The notes under the pieces were generated by a model that worked only from the letters and a program-made list of their open reading frames with translations, did not search any database and was not told the origin of the DNA. This document shows positions 54,204 to 63,261 of a DNA stretch of 64,000 nucleotides, one piece after another. The stretch comes from Rhodospirillales bacterium (lineage in GTDB: Bacteria > Pseudomonadota > Alphaproteobacteria > Rhodospirillales > UBA2165). The position numbers and the translations under genes are program-made. Each line of letters opens with the position of its first letter. Position 1 is the first letter of the stretch. The stretch spans positions 1-64,000 of the forward strand of contig JAJDXO010000031.1 of NCBI GenBank assembly GCA_022823235.1. The letters are read 5' to 3'.

Positions 54204-55199
54204 TTATCGATCAAACTGGAAATGCCGATATCCCGCGGAGCCGATCTCGGTGCTGTTGCCGGCATGATCGAGTACGCGAAGTCCGCTCCCGGGTTCGATG
54301 GCGCCGATCCTGGTTATGCGGAGCGCCAATCGTTCGGCGAGCGCGCCGATTTCGCTCTCCGCCGCGGGCGGCGCGGAAAACAGGAGTTCGTAATCATCGC
54401 CGCCCGTGATCAGCCGGGTCAGCCATGCCGGATCATCCGCCGCCAGCCGGGTGCCGAATTCGGACAGCGGGACAGCCGGCAATTCGATAACGGCGCCGGT
54501 CGAGGATTGTTCGCATATATGGCCGAGGTCGGCGGCCAGGCCATCCGAAACGTCGATGGCGCCGGTGGCCAACCCAAGGAGCGCGTTCCCGAGCGCGATG
54601 CGCGGCTCGGGCAATCGGTAGGCGGATATGGCGGCCGCGTCGAGCGATTCGTCGCCGCTCGACAGCTCGTCCCGGAGCACCCGGAGTCCAAGACCGGCAT
54701 CACCGATGGTGCCGGACACCCAGATGTGGTCGCCGGCGCGGGCGCCTCCCCGGGTCAGTTCCCTTCCCTCGCCGACTTCGCCGATGGCCGTGACGCTGAG
54801 AGTCGTTGGCCCCGGCGCGGCGACGGTGTCGCCGCCGATCAGCGTCACGCCGAAGCGCTGCTGATCGTCGGCGAGGCCCGACGCGAAGGCCGCCACCCAT
54901 TCTTCATCCCGGCCCCGGCCCAGCGCCAGCGCCAGCGTGTAGGCGCGGGGCGCGGCGCCCATGGCGGCGAGATCGGAGAGATTGACCCGGAGGGCCTTCC
55001 TGGCGATTTGGTTCGGCGGGTCGTCGGGGAGGAAGTGGACACCCTCGGCAATCGTGTCGGCCGTCACGACGAACGAATGCCCGTCCGCCGGTTTGATTGC
55101 GGCGGCATCGTCACCCAGGCCCAGGGCTCCCGGTTCGCCGGCGGCCAGGGGGGCGAAATAGCGGCGGATGAGGTGGAACTCGTCCGGCGCGCCGTTCAT
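54204..55199 (-). CDS. thiL: Thiamine-monophosphate kinase
   Basis: The 331-residue enzyme phosphorylates TMP to TPP. It has FHLIRRYFAPLA, LGLGDDAAAI, TADTIAEGVHF, NLSDLAAMGAAPR, LIGGDTVAAPG, AIDVSDGLAADLGHI and GGDDYELLF, all family-conserved. It starts one base after the nusB stop codon (TGACATG). Confidence 0.94.
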   Translation of the reverse strand: MNGAPDEFHLIRRYFAPLAAGEPGALGLGDDAAAIKPADGHSFVVTADTIAEGVHFLPDDPPNQIARKALRVNLSDLAAMGAAPRAYTLALALGRGRDEEWVAAFASGLADDQQRFGVTLIGGDTVAAPGPTTLSVTAIGEVGEGRELTRGGARAGDHIWVSGTIGDAGLGLRVLRDELSSGDESLDAAAISAYRLPEPRIALGNALLGLATGAIDVSDGLAADLGHICEQSSTGAVIELPAVPLSEFGTRLAADDPAWLTRLITGGDDYELLFSAPPAAESEIGALAERLALRITRIGAIEPGSGLRVLDHAGNSTEIGSAGYRHFQFDR

Positions 55200-55200
55200 G

Positions 55201-55695
55201 TCACTTTGCATCCATCTCGGCGCCCCGCAACACGCGCGCAAGCCGGTCGAGCACGCCGTTGACCAGCGCGGGTTCTCCCTCGCTGAAGAATGCGTGGGCC
55301 ATGTTGAGGTATTCGTTGACCACGACTTTCGCCGGGACATCCAGCATTTCGAAGAGCTCGAACGCCGCTGCGCGGAGGAGGTTGCGGAGCAATACGTCAA
55401 GGCTGTCGGGTGTCCGCCCTCCATCCAACGAGCCCGCAATCATCTCGTCGAGTTTCGCCGCATCGCCTGAGACGCCGCGGACGATTTTCTTGAACTTCGG
55501 TTTGTCCGGCCGCGCGTTGGCGCCGGCTTCGGGGATTTCGGTCCATCGATTGCTCACCACGTCGAGGACCACGTCGTCGAGCCTGGCGTGGGAGATTTCC
55601 ATCTCGTAAAGGGCCTGAACGGCGGCCAGACGGGCGGCCTGGGTCGCCCCGGTACCTTGTCCGGCCTTGTCGCGGGGGGGTGCGGATGCGGTCAT
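55201..55695 (-). CDS. nusB: Transcription antitermination factor NusB
   Basis: The 164-residue RNA-binding protein has AARLAAVQALYEMEISHARL, LLRAAAFELFEMLDVPAKVV and EYLNMAHAFFSEGEPALVNG. With NusE it supports antitermination of rRNA operons. It lies between ribH and thiL, the usual alphaproteobacterial order. Confidence 0.95.
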   Translation of the reverse strand: MTASAPPRDKAGQGTGATQAARLAAVQALYEMEISHARLDDVVLDVVSNRWTEIPEAGANARPDKPKFKKIVRGVSGDAAKLDEMIAGSLDGGRTPDSLDVLLRNLLRAAAFELFEMLDVPAKVVVNEYLNMAHAFFSEGEPALVNGVLDRLARVLRGAEMDAK

Positions 55696-55716
55696 CTGAC
55701 GGTCCGGCCTGTTGTC

Positions 55717-56166
55717 TTACGGGCCGGCCGGCGGATGGGTGCGTTTGATTTCGGCCATCCGGAGGCACGCGGCGGCCGCCCGGCCGCCGATATCCCGCTG
55801 GCCGGGATCGGCGCGTTCCCACGCCTGGTCCCGGTTTTCGCAGGTCAGGATGCCGAACCCGTGGGCAACCCGTTCGAGCGTGCTGAAATCCATCAGCGCG
55901 CGGCTCACCTCCCGGCAGATATGATCGTAGTGATCGGTCTCGCCACGGATGACGCAGCCGAGAGAGAGAAATCCCAGATAATCCGGATCGGCGTCGTAGG
56001 CCATCTGCATGGCGGCGGGGATTTCGAAAACTCCGGGAACGTCGATCCGTTCCGACGCGATCCCGGCCTTGCCGAATTCGGCCTCCGCGCCGGCGGTCAG
56101 CGCATCGGCGATATCGGCGTAGAAGCGCGCCTCGACGATCAGAACTCGGCCGGCCTCAGCTGCCAT
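55717..56166 (-). CDS. ribH: 6,7-dimethyl-8-ribityllumazine synthase
   Basis: The 149-residue enzyme joins the pyrimidine and the four-carbon phosphate to make lumazine. It has VLIVEARFYADIADALTAGA, VPGVFEIPAAMQMA, GCVIRGETDHYDHI with the catalytic His, and FGILTCENRDQAWERAD. Its start overlaps ribBA by 11 bases. Confidence 0.94.
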   Translation of the reverse strand: MAAEAGRVLIVEARFYADIADALTAGAEAEFGKAGIASERIDVPGVFEIPAAMQMAYDADPDYLGFLSLGCVIRGETDHYDHICREVSRALMDFSTLERVAHGFGILTCENRDQAWERADPGQRDIGGRAAAACLRMAEIKRTHPPAGP

Positions 56167-57301
56167 AAAAGTCTTCCCCGACCGGGATACCCTCGTTGAT
56201 GCTGATTTTCAGCGGTTTCCGGCCGACCACCGTCAAACCGAAGCCGTCCAGTCCGACGATGGTTCTCTGGGAGTTGGACAGCAGCAACATTTCCCTGACG
56301 CCCAAATCCAGGAGGATCTGCGCGCCGATGCCGTAGTCGCGCAACGTCGGTGACGAGGGCGATTGAGTCTCCAGGGTGGTGCGTATGCGGTCCGACAGGA
56401 CGGTATTGCTGGCATTTCGGATCATCACGATGACCCCCCGCCCCTCCGCCTCGATCATCTCCATAGCGAGGTGGAGTTCCAGGGTCTTCTCGGCGCTGAA
56501 GATGTCATCGAACACGTTGAAGGAATGCATCCGGACCATAACCGGGCCGGGCGTCGACGGATCGCCCTTGACCAGCGCCAGCTGCTCCACGTCGTTGGCG
56601 GTATCCCGGTAGACGATGGTGCGGAATTCATGGCCGGAGATCGTTTTCAGCGGCGCCTCGATGCCCGGCTTGACGATGCGGTCATGCTTCAGCCGGTAGG
56701 CGATGAGGTCGGCGATGGTCGCGATCTTGAGGCCGTGGCGCTGGGCGAACGGCACCAAGTCGGGCATCCGCGCCATGTTGCCGTCTTCCTTCATGATCTC
56801 GCAAACCACCCCCGACGGCGTCAGCCCGGCGAGCCGCGCGACATCGATGGCTGCCTCCGTGTGGCCGGCGCGCGCCAGAACGCCGCCGTCACGCGCCATA
56901 AGCGGGAAGATGTGCCCGGGGCTGACGATGTCGTCTTTCCCTTTCGCCGAGTCGATGGCCGTGGCGATGGTCCGGGCCCGGTCCGGCGCCGAAATTCCGG
57001 TGCTGATCCCGTCCCGGGCCTCGATGGAAACCGTGAACGCCGTCTGATGCCGGGACAGATTGTCGCTGGTCATCAATGGCAGACCCAGGTCGCGCACCCG
57101 ATCGGCCGTCATGGCGAGACAGATCAAACCCCGGCCGTGGGTCGCCATGAAGTTAATCGCGTCGGGCGTCGCCATTTGCGCCGGGACAATGAGATCGCCC
57201 TCGTTCTCCCGCTCCTCGTCATCGGTCAGGATGAACATCTTGCCGTTGCGGGCGTCCTCGATGATCTCCTCGATCGAAGACAGGTATTCGGTGTCGGACA
57301 C
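56156..57301 (-). CDS. 3,4-dihydroxy-2-butanone-4-phosphate synthase with degenerate GCH-II-like domain
   Basis: The N-terminal 200 residues are an intact DHBP synthase: FILTDDEERENEGDLIVPAQ, HGRGLICLAMT, GISTGISAPDRA, SPGHIFPLMARDGGVLARAG HTEAAID. The C-terminal half aligns with GTP cyclohydrolase II (RTIVYRDTANDVEQLALVKG, VRMHSFNVFDDIF, RDYGIGAQILLDLGV) but lacks the three zinc cysteines and GSxRCxCG. It is therefore probably inactive as GCH-II, as in the RibBX-like forms of other alphaproteobacteria. It starts with a GTG at 57301. A separate ribA must exist elsewhere if the pathway is complete. Confidence 0.9.
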   Translation of the reverse strand: MSDTEYLSSIEEIIEDARNGKMFILTDDEERENEGDLIVPAQMATPDAINFMATHGRGLICLAMTADRVRDLGLPLMTSDNLSRHQTAFTVSIEARDGISTGISAPDRARTIATAIDSAKGKDDIVSPGHIFPLMARDGGVLARAGHTEAAIDVARLAGLTPSGVVCEIMKEDGNMARMPDLVPFAQRHGLKIATIADLIAYRLKHDRIVKPGIEAPLKTISGHEFRTIVYRDTANDVEQLALVKGDPSTPGPVMVRMHSFNVFDDIFSAEKTLELHLAMEMIEAEGRGVIVMIRNASNTVLSDRIRTTLETQSPSSPTLRDYGIGAQILLDLGVREMLLLSNSQRTIVGLDGFGLTVVGRKPLKISINEGIPVGEDFYGS

Positions 57302-57305
57302 GGGA

Positions 57306-57893
57306 CTATTCCTTTCCCAGGAGGCGCGCAACATAGCGCGCCAGAAGGTCGATTTCCAGGTTCACTAGATCGCCCTCGTTACGGGTCCCGAAGGTGGTTG
57401 CGGACCGGGTGTGGGGGATAATGTTCACCTCGAACCAATCGTCGCCGACTTCGTTGACGGTCAATGAAACCCCGTCGACGGTGACCGAGCCTTTTTGCGC
57501 AACGTAGTGCTTCAAATCGTCCGGCACCCGGATGCGGAAACAGGCAGAATCGGAGACCGGCGCAACCGAGAGAATTTCGCCGACCCCGTCCACGTGGCCG
57601 AGCACCATATGGCCGCCCAGTTCGTCGTCGGCTCGCAATGGCCGTTCGAAGTTGACCGGCGTCCCCTCGGTCCAGCGGCCAAGGGTGGTAACCCGAAGCG
57701 TCTCGCCCGATACGGTCGCGGCAAACCAGCCCTCGCCCCTTTCGGTTACCGTCAGGCACGCACCGGAGCAGGCGATGGAGGCCCCGATCTCGACGGTGGT
57801 CATGTCGTAGGCGGTTTCGAACTCGAACCGGGCGTCTTCTCCAGCCGCCACGGAACGCACTTTGCCAAGATCGGTCACGATGCCGGTAAACAT
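57306..57893 (-). CDS. ribE: Riboflavin synthase alpha chain
   Basis: The 195-residue enzyme consists of two similar lumazine-binding repeats. MFTGIVTDLGKV and IACSGACLTVTERGEGWFAA belong to the first, and GHVDGVGEILSVAP and VTVDGVSLTVNEVG to the second. It dismutates two lumazines to riboflavin. It lies 9 bp downstream of ribD. Confidence 0.95.
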   Translation of the reverse strand: MFTGIVTDLGKVRSVAAGEDARFEFETAYDMTTVEIGASIACSGACLTVTERGEGWFAATVSGETLRVTTLGRWTEGTPVNFERPLRADDELGGHMVLGHVDGVGEILSVAPVSDSACFRIRVPDDLKHYVAQKGSVTVDGVSLTVNEVGDDWFEVNIIPHTRSATTFGTRNEGDLVNLEIDLLARYVARLLGKE

Positions 57894-57902
57894 GCAGTTA
57901 TC

Positions 57903-59003
57903 CTAGTCGGTTGCCGCGCCGTCGGCCGGCGCGGCATAGGTTTCCTTGACGTCCTTCCCGACGGCCTCGACGCCGGTCAGCTCGAAGCCCGGGGCGCGGG
58001 TCATTTCGTCCAGCCCGAGGGGCCCGTATTGGGCCAATGCATCTCCGCCCATCGCCGTCGGGCCTCGAAACACCACCAGACGGTCGACCAGACCGGCGTC
58101 GAGAAACGATGCCGCGACACCGGCGCCGCCCTCGATCAACACCCGTGTTATTCCGCGCGCCGCGAGGGCCCCGGCCGCGGATCCGGGATCGACCCCCGGG
58201 CCGGAACCGGACCGGGGCACCTGTATCACCTCTGCGCCGCGTTCCCCGTACGGCGTCAGTTCCGCCTCGGATTTGCCGTCCGCCGCAATGATCCACAATG
58301 GTGCTTCGGGCGCGCCTTGAACCAGATTGCAGTCGAGCGGTATCCGCAGGTTCGTATCGAGGACGATGCGCGCCCGGCGTCCGGCCCGTACGCCGGGCAG
58401 CCGGCAGGTCAATTGGGGATCGTCGGTAAGCACGGTTCCGATGCCGACCAGCGTCGCGTCGTGATCAAGCCGCATTTGGTGTGCGGCCGCGCGCGCATCC
58501 TCGCCGGTGATCCACTTGCTTTCCCCCGATGCCAGAGCGATCCGTCCGTCGATGCTGGTTGCGGATTTGAGCGTGAACAATGGCCGCGACCGCGTCCGGG
58601 CGAGCAGGTAGCCGGCATTCAGAACGGCCGCCGTTTGCTCGCAGCACCCCTGCTCGACCGATATGCCGGCCTCCCGCAGGCGTTCAAGACCGCCGCCGTC
58701 AACCCGGGCATCCGGGTCGCCGATTGCCGATACGACGCGGGAGACGCCGCCCTCGATCAACGCTTCCGCACAGGGGGGGGTCTCGCCGTGATGCGCACAG
58801 GGTTCCAGCGTCACGTAGGCCGTCGCGCCTTCGGCGGCGGGACCGGCGCGCCGCAACGCCTCGGCTTCCGCGTGCGGCCGCCCGCCCGGCTGGGTCCAGC
58901 CGCGGCCGACGACCAAACCATCCTTGACGATGACGCACCCGACGGCGGGGTTGGGCCAGACGTTGCCCAGCCCCCGCCGGGCCAGCGAAAGTGCGGCCCG
59001 CAT
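57903..59003 (-). CDS. ribD: Bifunctional riboflavin deaminase-reductase
   Basis: The 366-residue fusion has an N-terminal deaminase (residues 1-140: NPAVGCVIVKDGLVVGRGWT, HAEAEAL, TLEPCAHHGETPPCAEALI with the zinc ligands) and a C-terminal reductase (residues about 150-360: LFTLKSATSIDGRIALASGE, VLIEGGAGVAASFLDAGLVD). The only start codon near the conserved beginning is the ATG at 59003, which has no clear ribosome binding site; it lies 40 bp after nrdR. Confidence 0.93.
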   Translation of the reverse strand: MRAALSLARRGLGNVWPNPAVGCVIVKDGLVVGRGWTQPGGRPHAEAEALRRAGPAAEGATAYVTLEPCAHHGETPPCAEALIEGGVSRVVSAIGDPDARVDGGGLERLREAGISVEQGCCEQTAAVLNAGYLLARTRSRPLFTLKSATSIDGRIALASGESKWITGEDARAAAHQMRLDHDATLVGIGTVLTDDPQLTCRLPGVRAGRRARIVLDTNLRIPLDCNLVQGAPEAPLWIIAADGKSEAELTPYGERGAEVIQVPRSGSGPGVDPGSAAGALAARGITRVLIEGGAGVAASFLDAGLVDRLVVFRGPTAMGGDALAQYGPLGLDEMTRAPGFELTGVEAVGKDVKETYAAPADGAATD

Positions 59004-59043
59004 GTGCGAAACGTCTTGGGATGTAAAGGCGCGATTTCCCGGT

Positions 59044-59496
59044 TTATTCGTCGCCCAATGTTCCGACGAAATCCTCGAAATCCTTTGCTTCGCGGAAGTT
59101 CCGATAGACCGAGGCGAACCTGACATAGGCCACCTTATCCAAGTCGGCGAGAACGTCCATGACGATCTCGCCGATGACCTTGGACGGCACTTCGGTCTCT
59201 CCCAGGCTTTCCAGCCGCCGCTGGATGGAATTGACGATGCGTTCAATCTGATCCTCGCCGACAGGGCGTTTTTGCAGCGCGACCCGCAGGGACCGGGTGA
59301 TCTTCTCGCGATCGAAGAGTTCCTTCTTACCGTCCTTTTTGACCACGCTGATCTCGCGCAGCTGAACGCGCTCCATTGTCGTCCACCGGGCGCCGCATTC
59401 AGGGCATGACCGTCTCCGGCGGATTACCGAATTGTCCTCGGTGGGACGGGAGTCCTTCACCTGTGTGTCGTCATGACCACAAAATGGGCAACGCAT
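59044..59496 (-). CDS. nrdR: Transcriptional repressor NrdR
   Basis: The 150-residue protein has a zinc ribbon ([15 protein letters not shown], then [14 protein letters not shown]) and an ATP-cone domain ([20 protein letters not shown]). It senses (d)ATP and represses ribonucleotide reductase genes. It is located between glyA and ribD, the usual order. Confidence 0.96.
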   Translation of the reverse strand: MRCPFCGHDDTQVKDSRPTEDNSVIRRRRSCPECGARWTTMERVQLREISVVKKDGKKELFDREKITRSLRVALQKRPVGEDQIERIVNSIQRRLESLGETEVPSKVIGEIVMDVLADLDKVAYVRFASVYRNFREAKDFEDFVGTLGDE

Positions 59497-59530
59497 GATT
59501 TAAAACCCCCTGAAGGCCTAGCGCTAACAG

Positions 59531-60844
59531 TTAGAAGCCCGGATAAATCTGGAAGCGGGCGCACAGTTCGGAAGTCTCCGCCCGGACCCGCTTCTCGACG
59601 GCTTCATTCCCCTCGGGTCCGTTCTCGGCAAGCCCGTCGAGAACCTCGGCGATGAGTTCACCGACCTGGCGGAACTCACCGGGACCAAACCCGCGGGTGG
59701 TTCCGGCCGGCGTCCCCAGCCGGATGCCCGAGGTGACCATCGGCTTCTCCGGGTCGAAGGGAATGGCGTTTTTGTTGCAGGTGATCCCCGCCCGTTCGAG
59801 ACTGTCTTCGGTGATGTCGCCGGTCAGCCCCTTGGGCCGCAAATCCACCAGCATCAGGTGGGTATCGGTGCCGCCGGAGACGATGTCGCATCCCCGTTCG
59901 GACAGGACGGACGCCAGTGTCTTGGCGTTCTCGACAACGGCCTGGGCGTAGCTCTTGAAGTCGGGACGCAGGGCCTCGCCGAAGGCAACGGCCTTGGCCG
60001 CGATCACATGCATCAGCGGTCCGCCCTGCAGGCCCGGGAAGATAGCCGAGTTGACCTTTTTGATAATGTCGGCGTCGTTGGTCAGGATCATGCCGCCGCG
60101 AGGCCCCCGCAGCGTCTTGTGGGTGGTCGTGGTGGCGATATGGGCGTGGGGAAACGGGCTCGGATGAACGCCTGCCGCGACCAGCCCGGCGAAATGCGCC
60201 ATGTCGACCATCAACAGGGCGCCGGCCTCATCGGCGATCGCCCGAAAGCGCTCGAAATCGATGATCCGCGGATAGGCCGAGCCGCCGGCCATGATCATCT
60301 TCGGCTGATGCTCCTTGGCCAACGCCTCGACCTCGCCGAAATCGATCAAGGCGTCTTGCTGTCTGACGCCATACTGGACGGCATTGAACCACTTGCCCGA
60401 CAGATTGGGTTTCGCGCCATGGGTCAGATGCCCGCCCGCCGCCAGTGACATACCGAGGACCGTATCGCCCGGCCGCATGAGCGCCAGCATCACGCCCTGA
60501 TTGGCCTGGCTGCCCGAGTGCGGCTGGACATTGGCAAACTCGCAGCCGAACAATTTTGCCGCGCGCTCGATGGCAATTTCCTCGGCGACATCCACATGCT
60601 CGCAGCCGCCGTAGTAGCGGCGGCCGGGGTAGCCTTCGGCATACTTGTTCGTCAGAACCGACCCTTGGGCCTCAAGAACCGCGCGGGAGACGATGTTTTC
60701 GGACGCGATCAACTCTATCCGGTCCTGTTGACGCGCAAGCTCCGACCGAACCGCGTCGAACACATCCGGATCGCTGTCACCGATCCCCTCCCCGAAAAAC
60801 GCCGTCATCCGAGAGGCGGCCGAATTGGCGCTAGCTACGGTCAT
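59531..60844 (-). CDS. glyA: Serine hydroxymethyltransferase
   Basis: The 437-residue PLP enzyme converts serine and THF to glycine and methylene-THF. It has [72 protein letters not shown] and [14 protein letters not shown] with the PLP-lysine. I chose the ATG at 60844; frames open further upstream lack homology. It heads the rib/nus block on the minus strand. Confidence 0.96.
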   Translation of the reverse strand: MTVASANSAASRMTAFFGEGIGDSDPDVFDAVRSELARQQDRIELIASENIVSRAVLEAQGSVLTNKYAEGYPGRRYYGGCEHVDVAEEIAIERAAKLFGCEFANVQPHSGSQANQGVMLALMRPGDTVLGMSLAAGGHLTHGAKPNLSGKWFNAVQYGVRQQDALIDFGEVEALAKEHQPKMIMAGGSAYPRIIDFERFRAIADEAGALLMVDMAHFAGLVAAGVHPSPFPHAHIATTTTHKTLRGPRGGMILTNDADIIKKVNSAIFPGLQGGPLMHVIAAKAVAFGEALRPDFKSYAQAVVENAKTLASVLSERGCDIVSGGTDTHLMLVDLRPKGLTGDITEDSLERAGITCNKNAIPFDPEKPMVTSGIRLGTPAGTTRGFGPGEFRQVGELIAEVLDGLAENGPEGNEAVEKRVRAETSELCARFQIYPGF

Positions 60845-61227
60845 CCAGTGAAATCCTTCCTCGGCTGTTCGGCGATGAGTCCTGTGAATACAGGTCCAAA
60901 ATGGCGCATTGCAATACCATATATCGGAAGGCCTTGCCAACCGGACACCAGGGGTCGCGGGGAAACCAATATTTGGCCGATTGGGGCAATATTTGAAAAC
61001 CCGGCCGGAATGGCGCCCTGGCGTTGGCAAGGGATACAAAGACCAACCGGCGGGACACCGAAAGATAGGCAATTATATGGGACGATTGCCGATGGAGCAC
61101 TACCAGCCGCCTGCCAGTGATTATTGTATTTTATTTCACTAATACACCGTGGTTTTTGTTGTTTCGTGATCGAACTGCCGCTAACGTCGCCGGGAACGTG
61201 TAGACAAATTGCTCCGGAGCGGAAACG
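60845..61227. other. Divergent promoter region between glyA and mucR
   Basis: No gene is supported in these 383 bp. The part near mucR (61100-61170) is AT-rich, which suits promoters bound by MucR-type proteins. CAATATTTG occurs at 60967-60975 and 60987-60995. I saw no glycine or THF riboswitch core upstream of glyA. Confidence 0.5.
60967..60995. promoter_or_regulatory. Two CAATATTTG direct repeats 20 bp apart
   Basis: The 9-mers at 60967-60975 and 60987-60995 are identical and spaced by 20 bp, about two helical turns, between the divergent glyA and mucR genes. This is the arrangement of a paired regulator-binding site; MucR itself, which prefers AT-rich DNA with TA steps, is one candidate. 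Confidence 0.4.
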
Positions 61228-61671
61228 ATGAGCGACAGTGACTCGCGGGACGTCGACCGCGGCGAAATTCTGCGGATGGCGGTTGAAGTGGTCTCGTCCT
61301 ACGTCGGCCGCAATCAGATCGCCGGGGACCAAATTCCCGAACTCATCAACACGGTTTACCGTTCGATGGCGGGTCTGGCGAACGCCGACGGTCACGAGGA
61401 CCGGGAAGTCTCCAAGCCGGCGGTCGCCGTACGGCGCTCGGTCACGCCCGACTACCTCATATGCTTGGAAGACGGCAAGAAGCTGAAGATGCTTAAACGG
61501 CACCTCCGGACAACGTACGGAATGACCCCCGAGGAATATCGGGCCAAATGGAAGCTGCCGCACGACTACCCGATGGTCGCGCCCAACTATGCCAAGCAGC
61601 GTTCGGAGTTTGCCAAGAACATCGGTCTCGGCCGAAAATCAGGCCGCCCCAAATCCCGAAAAAGCGCCTAG
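61228..61671 (+). CDS. mucR: MucR/Ros-family transcriptional regulator
   Basis: The 147-residue protein belongs to the MucR/Ros zinc-finger family: VRRSVTPDYLICLEDGKKLK, MLKRHLRTTYGMTPEEYRAK and WKLPHDYPMVAPNYA contain the zinc-finger Cys/His set and the long oligomerisation N terminus. Members are H-NS-like silencers and regulators of motility, exopolysaccharide and cell cycle. Its stop codon forms part of a palindromic repeat (61669-61716). Confidence 0.93.
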   Translation: MSDSDSRDVDRGEILRMAVEVVSSYVGRNQIAGDQIPELINTVYRSMAGLANADGHEDREVSKPAVAVRRSVTPDYLICLEDGKKLKMLKRHLRTTYGMTPEEYRAKWKLPHDYPMVAPNYAKQRSEFAKNIGLGRKSGRPKSRKSA

Positions 61672-61716
61672 AGCAGTATCCGGTCAAATGGTCCAATTTG
61701 GCCGGATACTGCTCTA
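61669..61716. repeat. Palindromic repeat element, copy 2
   Basis: The arms tagagcagtatccgg and ccggatactgctcta pair perfectly (15 bp), with caaatgg / ccaattt continuing inward imperfectly. It is related to the copy at 3742-3793. The first three bases are the TAG stop of mucR, so the element supplies a stop codon in both copies. It could act as a terminator. Confidence 0.8.
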
Positions 61717-61777
61717 CAGCCGACCCGTGCTAAGGTGATGGTCCGGTTGCCGGGCTAATTTTGCGGGGCATCTATTC

Positions 61778-62551
61778 GTGAGTATCGAGGTTCGCGACAT
61801 CACCAAGACCTTTGGCGGCCTCACCGCGCTTCGCGATTGCTCGCTTACCGTCGAGCCCGAGACGATTACCGGCCTGATCGGACCCAACGGCGCCGGCAAG
61901 ACCACGCTTTTTAATATCGTCGCGGGGGCGTTCAAACCCGACTCCGGACAAATATTGTTCGAGGGGGCCGATATCACGGGTCTCGGGACCCACCGGCTAT
62001 TCCGCCGGGGGATCGTCCGCACATTTCAGGTTCCCAACGAATTCTCGCGAATGACCGTCCGGGAGAACCTGATGCTGGTTCCGTCCGGTCAGACGGGCGA
62101 GAGCCTCGCGGCCGCCTGGTTCAGCCGGCGCGCGGTGCGGCGGCAGGAAGAGGAAATCGCCGCCAAGGTCGAGGATGTCCTGGCGTTTCTCAATTTGGAT
62201 CGTGTCGGATCGGAACTCGCGGGCGGTCTTTCCGGCGGCCAGAAAAAACTGCTGGAGCTCGGCCGCACGATGATGACCGACGCCAAAATGGTGCTTCTCG
62301 ATGAGCCCGGCGCCGGGGTCAACCGCTCGCTGCTGGTGCACCTGATCGAGGCCATCGAACGTCTGAAGGAGGAACGGGGCTACACCTTCTGCATCATCGA
62401 GCACGACATGGATTTGGTCGAGCGCCTCTGCTATCCGGTCATCGCCATGGTTCGGGGCGAGATCCTGGCATCCGGCGCCATGGAGGAAATCCGGTCCAAT
62501 CGAACGGTGGTCGAAGCCTATTTCGGAAACGCAAAAGCGGGCGGCCGATGA
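61778..62551 (+). CDS. livG: Branched-chain-type ABC transporter ATPase (LivG)
   Basis: The 257-residue ATPase has LIGPNGAGKTTLFN (Walker A), VRTFQVPNEFSRMTV (Q loop), LAGGLSGGQKKLLELGR (signature), MVLLDEPGAGV (Walker B) and IIEHDMDLVERL. The order matches LivG of branched-chain amino acid/urea/amide importers. It starts with a GTG at 61778 and overlaps livF by 4 bases (ATGA). The binding protein gene is not in the window. Confidence 0.92.
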   Translation: MSIEVRDITKTFGGLTALRDCSLTVEPETITGLIGPNGAGKTTLFNIVAGAFKPDSGQILFEGADITGLGTHRLFRRGIVRTFQVPNEFSRMTVRENLMLVPSGQTGESLAAAWFSRRAVRRQEEEIAAKVEDVLAFLNLDRVGSELAGGLSGGQKKLLELGRTMMTDAKMVLLDEPGAGVNRSLLVHLIEAIERLKEERGYTFCIIEHDMDLVERLCYPVIAMVRGEILASGAMEEIRSNRTVVEAYFGNAKAGGR

Positions 62552-63255
62552 CGGTGGTCCTGGAGGTTGCCGATGTCCGCGGCGGCTATGGCGGCGCCGA
62601 CATTCTCAACGGAACCGATCTCAAGCTCGATGAAGGGGAAATCGTCGTCATCATCGGGCCGAACGGGGCAGGTAAATCCACCCTCATGAAAGCCGTCTTC
62701 GGGCTGGCCACGATCCGGTCCGGCAGCGTCTCTTTTTTCGGCCGGACCATCACCGGCATGAGGGCGGACCAGGTTGCCAAACTGGGAATGAGCTACGTGC
62801 CTCAGGAGCGCAACGTCTTTGCCTCGCTGACGGTAAACGAGAACCTGGAGATGGGGGCTTATCTCCGGGACGATGATTTCGGACCTCAGATCGAACGGAT
62901 CTACGAACTTTTTCCGCCCCTCAAGGAACGCCGCCGGCAACAGGCCGGCACGCTGTCGGGCGGCGAACGGCAGATGCTCGCCATGGGCCGGGCGCTGATG
63001 CTCGATCCGAAACTCCTGCTGCTGGATGAACCGACGGCGGCGCTGTCGCCCCGCTATGCCGCCGAGACCTTTGAGCGGATCAGGGAAATCAACGCTCTCG
63101 GCATCACTATTCTGATGGTTGAGCAGAACGCCCGTCAGGCGTTGGAGCATGCCGACCGCGGTGTCGTGCTGGTGATGGGCGCAAACCGGTTCGAGGCGCC
63201 GGGACCGGAACTTCTGGCCAACCGGGAGGTGGCCGAGATGTATTTAGGGGGATGA
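62548..63255 (+). CDS. livF: Branched-chain-type ABC transporter ATPase (LivF)
   Basis: The 235-residue ATPase has IIGPNGAGKSTLMKA, YVPQERNVFASLTVNENLEM, LSGGERQMLAMGRAL, LLLLDEPTAALSP and MLVEQNARQALE-like switch-region residues. It pairs with LivG upstream and a LivH permease 6 bp downstream. Confidence 0.92.
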   Translation: MTVVLEVADVRGGYGGADILNGTDLKLDEGEIVVIIGPNGAGKSTLMKAVFGLATIRSGSVSFFGRTITGMRADQVAKLGMSYVPQERNVFASLTVNENLEMGAYLRDDDFGPQIERIYELFPPLKERRRQQAGTLSGGERQMLAMGRALMLDPKLLLLDEPTAALSPRYAAETFERIREINALGITILMVEQNARQALEHADRGVVLVMGANRFEAPGPELLANREVAEMYLGG

Positions 63256-63261
63256 GCGAAA

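Noticed and set aside
57300-59530. FMN riboswitch in front of the riboflavin genes
   Set aside because: The gaps are 4-40 bp, too short for the aptamer, and none of the conserved FMN-aptamer segments is visible.
60845-61227. Glycine or THF riboswitch upstream of glyA
   Set aside because: Neither conserved core was recognised on the minus strand.
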